Assembly (NCBI GenBank): GCA_928212115.1
Contig: CAKMRJ010003334.1
Span: 18,100,719-18,164,718, forward strand
DNA length: 64,000 nt
Source: Lactuca virosa
Lineage: Eukaryota > Streptophyta > Magnoliopsida > Asterales > Asteraceae
Reading direction: 5' to 3'
The notes under the pieces are model-generated. The model was not told the DNA's origin and ran no database searches. It saw only the letters and a program-made list of their open reading frames with translations. Below, piece after piece: positions 22,623-34,607 of the stretch. A program made the translations under genes and the position numbers. Positions within the stretch are counted from its first letter, which is position 1. Every line of letters starts with the position of its first letter.

Positions 22623-23560
22623 CTAACTACCAAAACTGATATCATCTCTCAGCCCAATGCTTCTAGCATGTTGTCTATGCTTAATCCTACTCAGAGCCTT
22701 TATGAGAGGATCTGCAGGATTATCTTCCGATGAGACTTTCTTCACTATGAGATGGCCTTCTTCAACTCTATGTCTGATATAATGGTACTTTCTGTCGATA
22801 TGTCTTGATTTACCATGATCTCTCGGTTCTTTGGTCAAAGAAACTGCTCCTTCATTATCGTAGAAAAGTTCTATTGGTTCCTGAATGGTTGGGACAAGTC
22901 CAAGATCTACAATGAAGTTCTTCAACCATGCTACTTCCTTGGATGCTTCAGTTCCTGCTATGTACTCTGATTCACAGGTAAATCAGCCACTGTGACTTGC
23001 TTGGAACTTTTCCAAGTATTTTCTCCTCCATTTAATGTAAATGCCCAACTAGATTGGAAATGAAAGTTGTCTATATCTGTTTGAAAGTTGGCGTCACTGT
23101 ACCCAATCACTCTTAATGTATCACGGCCACCAAGGACTAGAACCATATCCTTTGTCCTTCACAAATACTTAAGAATGTTCTTCACTACTGTCTAATGAGC
23201 TCTGTCAGTATTTCCCTGATAATGACTGACCATGATCAAATCAAAGGACACATCAGTACGAGTACATGTCATAGCATACATGATCGATCCTACAGCCAAA
23301 GCATAAGGGAGTCGACTCATATTAACTATCTCTTCATCCGTACTTGGGCTTTGAGTCTTACTCCTACTAGCTCCTACTAGTATGTCATCAACATACAATA
23401 CTATAAAAGTTACTATACTCCTACTAGCTTTGACATACACACAAGACTATACTCCTACTAGCTTTGACATACACACAGGACTCATCCTCACTCCTAGAAA
23501 AACCAAACTCTTTGACTTTTTCATGGAAGCAAAGATTCCAGCTGCAAGATGCTTGTTTCA
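22623..23560 (-). pseudogene. copia RT C-terminal part and RNase H
   Basis: On the minus strand the copia RT catalytic block (VLYVDDILVG, about 23400-23370) is followed by the PYALAVGSIMYAMTCTRTDVS region, then RNase H with SVIGYSDANFQTD-like and LFYDNEGAVSLTKEPRDHGK blocks, ending with ADPLIKAL and a stop at 22623. The pieces lie in several frames with deletions. A 34-bp tandem duplication sits at 23414-23481. The RT could not be translated as one protein. Confidence 0.8.
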
Positions 23561-23959
23561 ATCCATGGATGGATTTATCAAGCTTTCACACTCTATTGGG
23601 AAACTTTGCATCAACAAAACCCTCTGGATGACTATGTAAACTTCGTCAGCCAACTTCCCATTAAGGAAAGCGGTTTTGACATCCATCTGCCAAATTTCAT
23701 AATCATGAAAGGCATCTATGGCGAGCATTATCCTAATAGATTTAATCTTAGCCACTGGTGAGAAAGTATCATCATAGTCCATCCCTTGGGTTTGAGTAAA
23801 GCCCTTCGTAACTAGTCGTGCCTTGAATGTGTGCACATTTCCATCCACGTCGATCTTCTTCTTGAAGATCCATTTGCAACCAACTGTCTTTCGACTAGGT
23901 TGTTGATCAACCAAATTCCAAACTTGGTTGTCATACATGGACTTGATCTTGCTGTCCAT
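23558..23959 (-). pseudogene. copia RT N-terminal part
   Basis: An open frame of 133 codons contains copia RT hallmarks: VWNLVD, KWIFKKKIDVDGNVHTFKARLV, KGFTQTQGMDYDDTFSPVAKI and WQMDVKTAFLNG. The frame then breaks before the catalytic YVDD. These blocks firmly identify Ty1/copia rather than gypsy. Confidence 0.9.
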
Positions 23960-24130
23960 TGCCTCTTTCCACTTGGCTGCCTCAGGGCCTGTTGTTGCTT
24001 CCTTGTAGTTAGCTGGGTCATCTAAATTTATCAGTGTTTAATCACTCATAAATGTATCACCACCTGAAGTTATATGGAAACCATAGAACTCAGGTGGCAT
24101 GCTAACTCTACTGGAACGATGAAGAGGTAA

Positions 24131-25322
24131 TTAAGTGTCAACTGGTTCAACTGAAATTTCTTCCTCTGATTGAACCCTAGTGTCTTCAAAGTTTCCTTCA
24201 TTGGTTGACTCTTGAATCTCTTCAAGGTCAATTGTGCTCCCACTGTCCTCTTTGCATATGAGCTCTCTCTCGCGAAACACTCCTCTTCGTGCTACAAAGA
24301 CCATGTTTTCACTAGGCATGTAGAACAAATATCCAAAAGACTTTTGTGGGTAGCCAATGAAAATACATATCTCACTTCTGGATTCTAGCTTGTCATGAGT
24401 CTCTCGTCTAATGAAAGTTTCTCAACCCCAGACTTTGATATGTGCTAACGAGGGAACTTTCCCTGCCCACATTTCGTAAGGTGTTTTGACAACCTTTTTA
24501 GTAGGGACAAGATTTAGGATATGGACGACTGTCTCTAAGGCATACCCCCAAAAGGAAATGGAAGAGTGGATTGACTCATCATGGAACGAACCATGTTCAA
24601 TAAGGTTCGATTGCGCCTCTCAGCCACACCAGGAAGTTGTGGTGTCCTAGGAGGCATCAATTGTGATAATATTTCACATTCCTTGAGGTAGTCGTAGAAC
24701 TCGATATTAAGATACTCTCCTCATCTATCAGATCGAATCATCTTTATCTTCCTGCCTAATTGATTCTCGACTTCACGTTTAAACTATTTGAACTTTTCAA
24801 AGGTTTCTAATTTATGTTTGATGAAGTAAATATAACCATATCTACTATAATCATCCGTAAATGTTACATAAAACCGATTAGCATCTCTTGTGGTGGATTT
24901 GAAGGGCCCACACACATCTGTGTGTATGAGATCCGAAAACCCTCACCTCTTTCACAAGATCCAGTGACAGGTGACTTTTTAATCTTGCCCAAAAGACAAG
25001 ATTCGCATTCATCATTTGGCCTTGGGTCACATGATTCCAAGACTTCATCCTTTTGGAGTTAGGCGATGCGCTTCTTGTTAATGTGACCAAGACGACAATG
25101 CCACAAGCATACCTTGTCTAAACCATTAGACGAATCAATGTGAAAAACACTATTACCTAAGTTATCAACAGAAGTCACAGTTTCATACACATCATTACAA
25201 GGTAAAGCTTCAAATATAAAAACACCATATTTATAAACTAGAATTGAACCATTCAAATCATTAAAAAAGTAGTGAAAACCTTGTCTAAAAATTGCATGAA
25301 ATGAAATAATGTTTCGTGTCAT
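24131..25322 (-). pseudogene. copia integrase region, degraded
   Basis: This contains the pre-integrase zinc block (LWHCRLGHINKKRI), then integrase core fragments in several frames across about 25058-24330, and an open tail at 24328-24131 beginning MFYMPSENMVFVARRGVF. Copia elements place integrase before RT, and that order holds here on the minus strand. Multiple stops interrupt it. Confidence 0.75.
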
Positions 25323-25468
25323 TTATGATGAATAACAATAATCAAATAAACTAATCCTAACATAACTACTAATCACAAGTTGATAAGTCTCAATCTTGGT
25401 CACAGGAGAAGATCGCCTATTTCCCATGATCAGATTCATCTTCCCATGCTCCACCTCCTCACTTTCTT

Positions 25469-26040
25469 TTAGCCCATGCAAATCAGAGCAAATGTGAAAA
25501 CCACATCTTGTACCCAAGAATGAGTAGATGGTGAGTTATTAGTTTGGATAGTGTATATACCTGCTGACAATGGCTTCACCTTGCCATCCTTAATGTCCTG
25601 CAAGTATTTGGGGCAACTCCTCTTCCAATGGCCTTTGTCATTGCAATAGTAGAAAGTGGCCTCTTTGGGGTCACTAACAACTGGAATGTCTGAGTTAGGT
25701 TTTTCCTTTGGCCCATTGCTTGAAGACCCAGCTTGGGCCTTGTTCTTCCAATTAGCTTTAGGAGGAGCCTTCCTTTTCTTGCCTTTGCCTTTACCAATGG
25801 CGAGAACGGGAACATTAATAGAAGGGGCCGTATTCTTTCCCCTCACTCCCGACTCAACAGTATGTAGCAAGTTGTGGAGTTGGGCCAATGTGGTTTCCGT
25901 GTTGTTCAAATGATAAGCTAATATAAACTGATCATCCAATAATTATAGTTAGAGCCATCAAAAGTCACTTTGGAGACGATGGAGAGTAGGTAGGAACCCG
26001 AGTGGTGGGTAGATGACGATGGATCAGAAGCATCACCAGG
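25469..26040 (-). pseudogene. copia gag and protease remnant
   Basis: A gag N-terminal block (VTFDGSNYNYWM) at about 25980-25940 jumps directly to the gag C-terminal half (ETTLAQLHNLLHTVE), so most of the gag core is deleted. The zinc knuckle reads FYYCNDKGHWKRSC, lacking the first cysteine of C-X2-C-X4-H-X4-C. The protease start (STHSWV) is present, but a short deletion removes the catalytic Asp-Thr-Gly. The CGFHICSDLHG continuation lies in another frame. Confidence 0.75.
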
Positions 26041-27307
26041 AGTATAAATCTATAGAGAAAAAAGAATAGTTTTAGTTAGATGACAATAATCCTTAATATT
26101 TTAACCCATAATAAACGATTAAGGCTAGGATCCAAAATAATAATCCACAACTAAGAAGAGGGATGTCGTAATCTTATTGCTAATTTTATGAAGCTAGGTA
26201 AAAGCAATTCACCAATTTCGAACCATGAAATTCGTAGATCTTTTTAGATTCATTGAATCTATAAATGACATGTTTAATCTCAAATTATGCTCTTCTATTT
26301 GTGACTGGGATACCGAGGATCACAAACAAGATGTGAATAACCATACAAATACGCTTGGCACTCTCGATGTCATTTATCATCTCATGTTAATGTATCGGTT
26401 AACCACACACGCTCCATTAATCAATGATAAGCTTCAAGATGCCCATTATTACTCGTTATAGTCATTATTAGTGTGTCGGTTAGTCACACGCGCTTCACTA
26501 ACTACTATAAAGTATAATGTGTAATTTTATGGATTATCATACTTTTCACATTTTCCTAAAGTAACTGAAAGTGAGATTTTATAAAAGGTTTAGTTACTTT
26601 TATAGCATTATACTTATCAATGAGATTATGTCCTATCAAATCCATTAGGCTAACGACCCTCCACCATACAAGAGAGTGGTGGGTAAGAATGGATACCCAA
26701 TGACAGTCATTTTATAGGTCACTTCCTTAAACTCCCCTTATTGTATGGCTTCGTGAATGAGCGTACTAGCGATTGGACTGACTTTGTCTTATACATATAG
26801 TAATTATTAAACTTTTAATTTTACATATAGTATAAGCTGTATTTTTAAAACTTTTTCAAAATACTAGGTTTAAATTAAATTTTCGAAATTAATATTTAAT
26901 TTAATTTTTTTCGAAAAAATAATAATTTAATTTAAAATAAACCAATAAGATCTAATCTTTATCTTTTAATTAACAATTAATTAATTTAATTTAAATCTTA
27001 TAAGGATTAAATAATTATTTACTGTTAACTATTAATTAAATAATTTAAGTTTAATCTTAATCCCTTCCCAACTAGATTTTTGTAAATTCAAGGGGATAAG
27101 GGCTATCCAATTTTATTTGATTATCCTATTTTAAACAATTTAAAAGTGATAATTATCAAATAAGGAAACCCTAGGAGTTTCAAAAATTAGGGTGGAGGCT
27201 AGGTTTTCAAGAACCCTAGCCCAAGTCGAAATTTTGGTCTCTTAGGGTTTAATTTCTATAAACCCTAATCTTGATCTATTCAACTATTATGCAATTCAAT
27301 TGAAAAC
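26041..27307 (-). other. copia leader region, non-coding
   Basis: AT-rich sequence between the gag remnant and the primer site. The plus-strand frame at 26225-26461 has no family motif. I see nothing else. Confidence 0.5.
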
Positions 27308-27310
27308 ATA

Positions 27311-27323
27311 TGCTCTGATACCA
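27311..27323 (-). promoter_or_regulatory. copia primer binding site, tRNA-iMet
   Basis: On the minus strand TGGTATCAGAGCA follows four bases after the 5' LTR end, matching the initiator methionine tRNA 3' end. Confidence 0.9.
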
Positions 27324-27327
27324 CTGA

Positions 27328-28177
27328 TGGGTTTTACAGATAACAAAAAAATATTTTTGGTGCAGAAAATTAAAACCCTAAGTTTGCATACACCCTAAGG
27401 ATCTAGGTTTTCACTATTGAATGCAATCAATTTGAATATCAAGAACCCTAATCTTGCACTAGTATTTTTGAAATTAAAGGGTAAAGAAAACATACCTTTT
27501 GATTATGCTAGTAGATAATCAAAGTAGAATCATTCTTGAAATTGCTTGAAGCTAGGACCACAAATGTCGTGCCTCTAATGGTTCACACCCAACCCTATAA
27601 TGAAGGAGGCTTAAAGAGAGAGAGATGAGAGAAGTTCAAATTTTCGGCCTATTGTTTATGAGAGGGGGTGGACGAAATTGTGAAGGCCAGAGAGGTCTTT
27701 ATATTGCTGAAGGAAACTTGTGGCCAAAGCTAGGGTTTAAGGGATAAGGCCTAGATCAATTAGTATAATAATCAAACTGCCTTATCTTGTTATCCTTATC
27801 ATGTGGACGAAAATTCTAGGATATTCCTAGCCAATTTTCGTCCACCTCATGCCATGAGGTTCTAGAGCCTTCATGCTTCAACTTTCAATAAATAACCAAA
27901 TAGTCATTGCACTTTTAGTTAATTCAATTAATTCTAATTAATTTATGATTAATTATTAATTAAATAATATGATTTATAATTAATATATTATTTTCATAAC
28001 ATATTAATAAATTCATTTTGATTTTTAATTAATTTATTAATCACATAATAAATTAACAAATCAATTTTTCTCTCTTTAAAAGTCATCCTATTTAAATACT
28101 AGGTTTTGAGAGCAACCCAAAAGGACTTTGCTAATAATTCAATATTATACTAATTTAGTTATTAACTTAGACACTTA
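27328..28177 (-). repeat. copia 5' LTR (right copy)
   Basis: Matches 9672-9911 joined to 21134-21760, with the gypsy insertion absent. Its GA run is short, compared with a long GA run in the left copy. Weak similarity to 22500-22540 resumes after 28177, suggesting an internal deletion. Confidence 0.85.
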
Positions 28178-28432
28178 ATCAAACATGCAGAACAAAATTC
28201 GATACAAATGGTTGCTAATTTTAAACCAAGAATTGTTCTTTGTCTTGAGATTTGCATGGATTATTGGCTTCAGAAATCTCATATATAGATAATCTAATAA
28301 TCTTTTAACCATTGAGTATAGCGTTTTTTAGAGGTTTTCGCTGGCTAGTAGCAGCAAGAAGGTGAGCAATGGAGTTGTGTCACCAGCAGTGGCCATATGG
28401 ATGGAAATCAATGGTGGATTAGGGCTTTCCGA

Positions 28433-28434
<2 letters not shown>

Positions 28435-28509
<75 letters not shown>
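28435..28509. repeat. (TA)n then (GA)n compound microsatellite
   Basis: About 20 TA units are followed by about 17 GA units. The open frames across it on both strands are artefacts of the repeat. Confidence 0.9.
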
Positions 28510-28510
<1 letters not shown>

Positions 28511-28705
28511 GATGAAGAAATGTTATAGCAGTATCGATGGAGCGGAGGCGACGATGGTGATCCAACTGAAAGTGGCGATGATGACGGTGATAGAGGCAAA
28601 TGAGATAGTGGTGGACCGGTGGTGTTAACGATGATGAGTGAAAGAGGTGGTGTGTTTCATGTGTAGCCTATGATAAGAGGGAATATACTATTAGGTTCTT
28701 TGTTG

Positions 28706-28945
28706 ATTTATAATTTTTACAAAATTGGTCCCTTTAATTTGGTGTTTTTGTTATTTTGGACCAAAGGCAAAATTCTCATGTTTGAAAAACTAGTATCTAA
28801 TATATTAGATACAACGGTCCAATGACCATCATTGCAAGATTTGAAAACCATATGGATGTTTCCTATCAAATTTTTAAAATCTGGACTAAGCCTTCAAATT
28901 TGACCAAACCATATGGACCAATTATATAAATTACTGTAATTTTTA
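28706..28945. mobile_element. candidate small TIR element (MITE)
   Basis: The left end has AATTGGTCC followed by a GGTGTTTTTG block. The reverse complement of the right end has AATTGGTCC followed by ATATGGTTTGGTC. The ends are only partly similar and no target duplication is clear. Confidence 0.3.
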
Positions 28946-30521
28946 CATAAGTTTATTTCTTACAAATTTTTGTTTTAGACATAACTTTTTTAAAAATTTA
29001 CTTTTTGCTATTTAGAACGATCTAAGATAGTTTACATTTTGATGAAATTCATGTTGTTTATTTAGGAACACATTTTAGCTAGTAGCTCCGGTGAATTTTA
29101 GGCAACTATTGATCCAAATCTAATTGTATAAAACTATAAATTGTTAGTATAAATTGTTCCGACTGTTGTATACTAAAATACAAACACATGTGATAAATTT
29201 GTTTTAAGAGAATCTTATCAAGCACGAATTTCATCCATTGTTCTGGTTTTAACGTTTATGTTTTTCTTGTTTTTTTTTTGTTTCTATAGTGTCTGTTCTT
29301 CTGATCACGTTGTATACTTGCCTAGTTGTTCTTTCCTTATCTTTTTGTATTCAACTATTCATATCTTCTCATTGGAGAACAGTCGTGCATTGTTTTTCAA
29401 CATGAACTTTTCTGTTTTTAGTTCCAGATATTAATTTGGTAAATATATATTAAGTTTTGAAAAGTATATTTGGTTAAAAGTATATGATTACATACATAAT
29501 GTTTTCCTTTTCTTCCATTTTATAAATTAGTTAGGTATGGTGCAAATTGCTTTTCAAGATTGGTGAAGTGATTTAGAAGGAAGTCGTCAGTCATTGAGTA
29601 CAACTGAAGCTAGTCCAATGAAAAACAATAGAATTATATGTACATATATTTGTGTGTATATATCTGTTGAGAAAAAGTTATTCTAGTTGAGACGAACTAA
29701 CAAAAACACTAATTATAATGAATAAATTATAAATTTTGAAAATATATTTAATCCATTTTTAATGGGTACTATATAAATCTTGTCGGTTTTCAGTACATTG
29801 TATTTGTTTGATTGTTACCCCATTTTACTTCATGTTCCCTATTCCTGGTGTTAATAATTTTATATTCGTGTTCTTTGATTAACCTTTCTAATTATTTTGG
29901 TTAATACAAATGCAACTAGCGATCTTAAAACTATGTTCATATATTAAGTTTGATGATAATACAATGAAAATTATTTTACCAAATAACGTGAATAAAAACG
30001 TTTTTTTTTTTTTTTAAATATCAGGATAAATTGTGCATTTGTACATACACTGCCCTTCGTACATTTTTTTTCTACTTTCATGTGTGTGGACACAATGTTT
30101 GTAGATGTTTACTACATAACAATAGTATTGTGTGGTCTATATATGCCATTATATCAATGAATTATAAATTATTAAAACTATAATTCTATAGAAATAATGA
30201 CCTAATTTATTGTTGAAAATATTAAATTTTATAATACCCACCCACTATTTACTTTAGTTAACAATAGCTAGGGTCCATCATCCATGTTCACGTCATTTAC
30301 AATTCCCCCCGCCTTCAACTCTAAAGAACAAGACTGATTTAAATTCAAATTTGAAAATAATAATAATTATTATGTGAGTTGTTGCATCACTAAAAGAAAG
30401 AATAAAATATATAAGTGAAGGGTAAAATTTATATTGACATAGTAGAAAGTTAAATGAAAAAAAAAAAAAAGTAAAACGAGAGGTTGGACGCCCTTTCCCG
30501 AAAAGAAAGAGAAAAATAATG
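28946..30521. other. AT-rich spacer, nothing recognised
   Basis: Long AT-rich stretch with a T homopolymer near 30001-30016 and no coding motif, RNA gene or paired repeat that I can support. Confidence 0.5.
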
Positions 30522-32690
30522 TGTAACATCCATATTCTGTGGCTAAAAGTTTTGGATTTTTTTTTTGATAAAAACAAAAAAATTTCTTTAATTTGAAATA
30601 AAATAAATCGAAACGAAATAAACTAAATAATGTAAATGTGAGGAAATGATAATAATAATAATAATATGAGTTGGTACTTTTAAAATAATAAAATTTAAAT
30701 GTCTAGCGAAATATTTTTATTAGAAGGGTCATTTGCGTCAAACGGGTGAAACTTATGACCAACTTAGTGATTTGAACTAAGTTTGTAGATGTTAGGATGG
30801 AAAGGTACCATTTTGGAAGATATTAGAAGTTCCTTAGTTAGTTTGAAATCATTTTGAAAAAGCTTTTGTAAGGAGAGACTAGAAGTATATAAGTGACCAT
30901 AGATGTGTCTATTTGAAGCATCCTTCTTCCTCGTTTCCTCCATTCATATTTTCAGCTTTTTACCCTCTCCATTGATCGATTTTACCTCCCAAATTGTCAA
31001 ATTCATTCTCAAACTAGCAACTAGAGGTGGTTTCTTCTCCTTTTCTCATCAAATCCATGTTAATGGTCTTCTGGATCTTATAAGTCTGATTTCTTCTTCA
31101 ATCCATGGTGTTCTTATGAAATATATGATGTAATTTCAATCCATGATCCATCTCCAAGCTCTAACTAGCTAATAGTTGTGAGTTTTGGATGACTTGGGTT
31201 CTTTTGATGGGCTTTCCAAACCCTAGAAAGTGGGATCCGAATCTAGTGATTTTAATCTAGATTCGAGTTTGATTTTATGCTTAATAAATGTATTTAACTT
31301 CAAATCTATGATCTATTTGTCAATTTTGTGGCCAATAGTGAGGTTTCATGGTTCTAGGTGCAAATCTAGCTTCCATGGTGACGACTTGGGTATTTTTAAA
31401 CCCTAGGTATCCTAGATCCAATATAAGGATCCAAACAATAATACGAGTTTTATTTCATGACCGGGTTATGCATTTAGCTTCAAGTCATTAGGTCGGTTGT
31501 TAACTCATGTCTCGTTTTTATGATTATGTAGTTTTGATGAAGTTCTAACTTCTATTCGTAGTTTGGGGATTTCCCAAAGCATAGATGTTCATAGAAGTAA
31601 AATTAAGCTCTAGTTGGTATTATAAAGTTGTTTTAATTCTTTGATAATGTCTTATATTCCAAAATTTTAAGTCACTTTTATGAATTCATGCTTGAATCGG
31701 TGTTTGAAAGTTTTTATGAGAAGTTGGAGCTTCTATGAAGTTCATGTGAAGTTTGGAGCTCAATGGATGAGCGAAAAATCTTCATGACATCTCAATTCCA
31801 TATGTTTTAAGTTGTAGAAATCATGTTTGGCCTTGTTGGTTGCAATTTATCATTCACACATACAATTTCAGCTTCATATCCCGATTTTTATTCCAATTGG
31901 AATTATGGAATGGTTTGGAAAATTATGTTTATTTCAAGGATAGGATATGATTTTTGTGGGGATCCTTTCTTATGTCAATTGAAATGTTTTAGCATGTATT
32001 TGAAACTCCTTGAGTCACTTAGGTAAGTTGTAAGATGTTTGGATGCATTGGGACAAAAGTAAGATGCATAAAAGTGAAATTTTGGCCATTTTTGACCTAC
32101 TGGGATTGACACGGGTCGTTTCCGGTATTCGGATTTCATGTAACAAATGAAAAACTTGTTTTGGTCATAAATTTTCCATCCAGACTCGAAAACATGCACG
32201 GTTTTTGCCTACGTTCTTGTTTTAACATGAAGAAGGATTTGAAACTAGAAAAGCTAGGTTTTGTAATTAAGAACTTAATAAGTGACTTAATGGACCATTT
32301 TTGGGTTTTTGAAAATAATAAAATAAGTACATGTATAAGAAGGAGTAGTGGGATGACATTTGTGAACTTGAGGTGGATGGGAAATAGCTAAATGATACTA
32401 GGTGGTGCTTAAGAAGCTGAGAGTTGAGGAATAAATGTATCGATGGCCAATCTTAGGACTTAAGGTGAGTACTTTTACCTTGGAACACTGTCCCAACTAT
32501 ATGATTATATTATATGTGTTTCCCTTTATTTGAAGTAAAAGTACGTATGTAAATTTGATTTTGATTTTATGTATCCCTTAAGTGATTTCATTTACTTGAT
32601 AGAGTTAATGGTATGAAATTAGGTCAACAGGCTGTTAAGCTGTCATAAATGAACCTAAAACGTTATTTTGTGTATAGCACGGTTGGATTG
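30522..32690 (+). mobile_element. truncated gypsy-type LTR (plus)
   Basis: Starts TGTAACATCC and has LTR-like organisation: a leader region with pyrimidine-rich stretches around 30900-31100, repeated CTAGATTC/AAACCCTAG blocks, and a GGTGAGTACTTTTACC block near 32463 resembling the GTGAGT region of the LTR at 11250. No CA end or primer site is reached before sequence from another gypsy element begins near 32690. Identity rests on layout only. Confidence 0.4.
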
Positions 32691-32793
32691 GTTGAGATAG
32701 TATTGTGCGGAAACAAGTACTGAGGCAAATCCTAACCAGGGAATGGGAAGGCAACTTAAGAATCATTATTCAGAGTTATTTTGTTGTTGTATG
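32690..32793 (+). pseudogene. last codons of a gypsy chromodomain, fragment
   Basis: This aligns by eye with the final 100 bp of the chromodomain at 18200-18288, including the ATTCAGAGTTATTTTGTTGT block and a TGA stop, then the shared ATGATTCCG..ACGTAATCATCCTAAG tail. It is the 3' end of a related gypsy pol whose upstream part is missing. Confidence 0.5.
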
Positions 32794-32814
32794 ATTCCGA
32801 GACGTAATCATCCT

Positions 32815-33605
32815 AAGGGGGAGGTAATTGTAACACCTACAAATTTGGGCTAGATGTTTAGAGTATAATAGTAATAATTATACATTTTATCAAACAATTA
32901 AAATCCTTGATTAGGGTAATTATTCGTGATATGTGTTACGAGCCAATAAATAATTATCGTATACACGTTAAGTGGACAAATATCAGGAGTATATAATATT
33001 TATAGGAAATCTTAATATAAAAATTATCGTTTAGCGATAAATTAACATTAAAAATAAAAGATTACTTAGGATAAATAATATTAACGAAAGTTGTAGTAGT
33101 CATGATGATGATTTTGTGGGTATAAAGGTCACCCAAATCTAACTTTGTATGAGGAAGTATGATTTATCTTAGTTTCTCGTTCAACTCGATACAACAATGT
33201 GCGTCATAAAAAGTGAACCAAAAAGATATGTTGCTTTTTAGCTAAAGTAATGTATATGAAAGTCAAAGTAGTAATTAGTACAAATGCGTGCATATAAAGA
33301 ACGCTTAAATCTGACTTCGCATGAAGAAGTTATGTCTTTTCAAAGTTTTGAGTGCGACACAGTACATCAATGTGTGATACATAAATTGAAATTAAAATCG
33401 GTTGATTGTTAGCCAAAACAATGTAAATGAGAGTTGAAGATCTCGTAAATATGAATCCGTAAATATAATGACAATAGAGAACGAAGCTCATATGCGAAAT
33501 ATATGAGCGAAACTTTGTCCCTAAGTTTCAGACGTGGTGAAATCTATACAAATTTGTAAAATTGGAATATAATGAGAATTAGCTGACGGAGTCTAAATGA
33601 AAGTT
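32815..33605 (+). mobile_element. polypurine tract and truncated 3' LTR of a gypsy related to the 11250 element
   Basis: The purine tract AAGGGGGAGG is followed by an LTR start TGTAACACC at 32829. The LTR contains blocks similar to the 11250 LTR: GAAAGTTGTAGTAGTC, AATCTGACTTCGCATGAAGA and TTTTTAGC. It breaks off at 33605, where the opposite-strand LTR at 33606 begins. No target duplication is present. Confidence 0.7.
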
Positions 33606-34607
33606 GTTTTAATATCCCAAAAATACTAAGTAAAAATTTTTGTTTCTAAGTCAACCAAAACAACCATTCATTCATTCCAAAAGTCCATCAAAGTATATAA
33701 ATGTATCAAATAGTTATCAGAGTACAAAACAAGTCATAAAATGCGGAACACCGGTGGATGCAATGCAATCACGTCGAGCTCTTCCCTTTGGAACCTGAAG
33801 TACCTGAAACATAAACATAAACCGTAAGCACAGATCTTGATGAGTTCCCCACAATACCGCATACCGTACATACATCCGGCCCTGCCCGACATTCATCGGG
33901 ACCCACCCAGTATTCATCAGGCCCCGCCCGAAATACATAATGGGCCCCACCCAACATATATAACATGAAAGAGTCCTAAAGACAATAGAAATCCAATAAC
34001 ACCTAGTGTCATACAGTTTAGTGAGGAGACTCACCTCAATCGATAACATATAAGTCTCACACCCGAGCTGCTAATACGAGAACCTCCTCACACTATACAT
34101 ATCCAATACAACCCTAATTAGCAATTAAGGTAATAATCCATAATCAAGGGTCCATTACATACTTTCTATCTATAGGGTAAGAGACCATTTTACCCTTTCA
34201 AGTCTAAACTCTTCCAAACATGACCTAATGTCCCAAAGTGACCAAACATTCCTTCTGGTGTTATGCCCTACGTACACCATGCCTCTATGCCCTGCGTAGA
34301 GGGCTTAACAAAAATCGTGAAGACTCGAGGCTACACTCGGTGTAGCCTGTTTTACGCACCACATAGACGCTGATAAGTCCCTTTTGAATTTTAGCTCTTA
34401 ATCCATAAAGACAACCCATATAAATCTTAGATCTAGTCCTAGTGAATGTCTAGAGTGATAAAGTTCCTGATTTTATGCCTTTTCATGGCTTAATGGAGCT
34501 TGAGACCAAACCCTAGTTCCATAACATGCTCTAATGACCCCAAACCCTTACATGGGTGAAAGATAGCATCCAAGATCCCATTTTTATAACATATGAACCT
34601 CAGAAGT
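33606..34607 (-). repeat. 3' LTR of the decayed gypsy, left part
   Basis: Homologous to 49634-50396, with about 130 bp extra (around 33930-34060) missing from the right copy. It runs on to the Athila insertion at 34608 and continues at 44128. GC-rich repeat modules occur at 33870-33960. Confidence 0.8.

Larger units (their letters stand above)
9672..28177 (-). mobile_element. Ty1/copia element (minus), LTRs plus defective internal region, twice-nested host
   Basis: The right (5') LTR starts at 27328 next to a tRNA-iMet primer site. The left (3') LTR starts at 9672 and is split by a gypsy solo LTR at 9912-21128. Both LTRs begin on the plus strand with TGG.TTTTA.AGATAAC and share the run through CCACAAATGTCGTGCC. 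The internal region carries minus-strand gag, protease, integrase, RT and RNase H remnants (26040-22623). Clear LTR homology runs 27328 to about 28177 against 9672-9911 plus 21134 to about 21760. The outer right boundary and the copia target duplication are not resolved. Lineage within copia is not determined. Confidence 0.8.

Noticed and set aside
28362..28628. 88-codon open frame across TA/GA repeats
   Set aside because: Most of it is translated microsatellite and there is no family motif.
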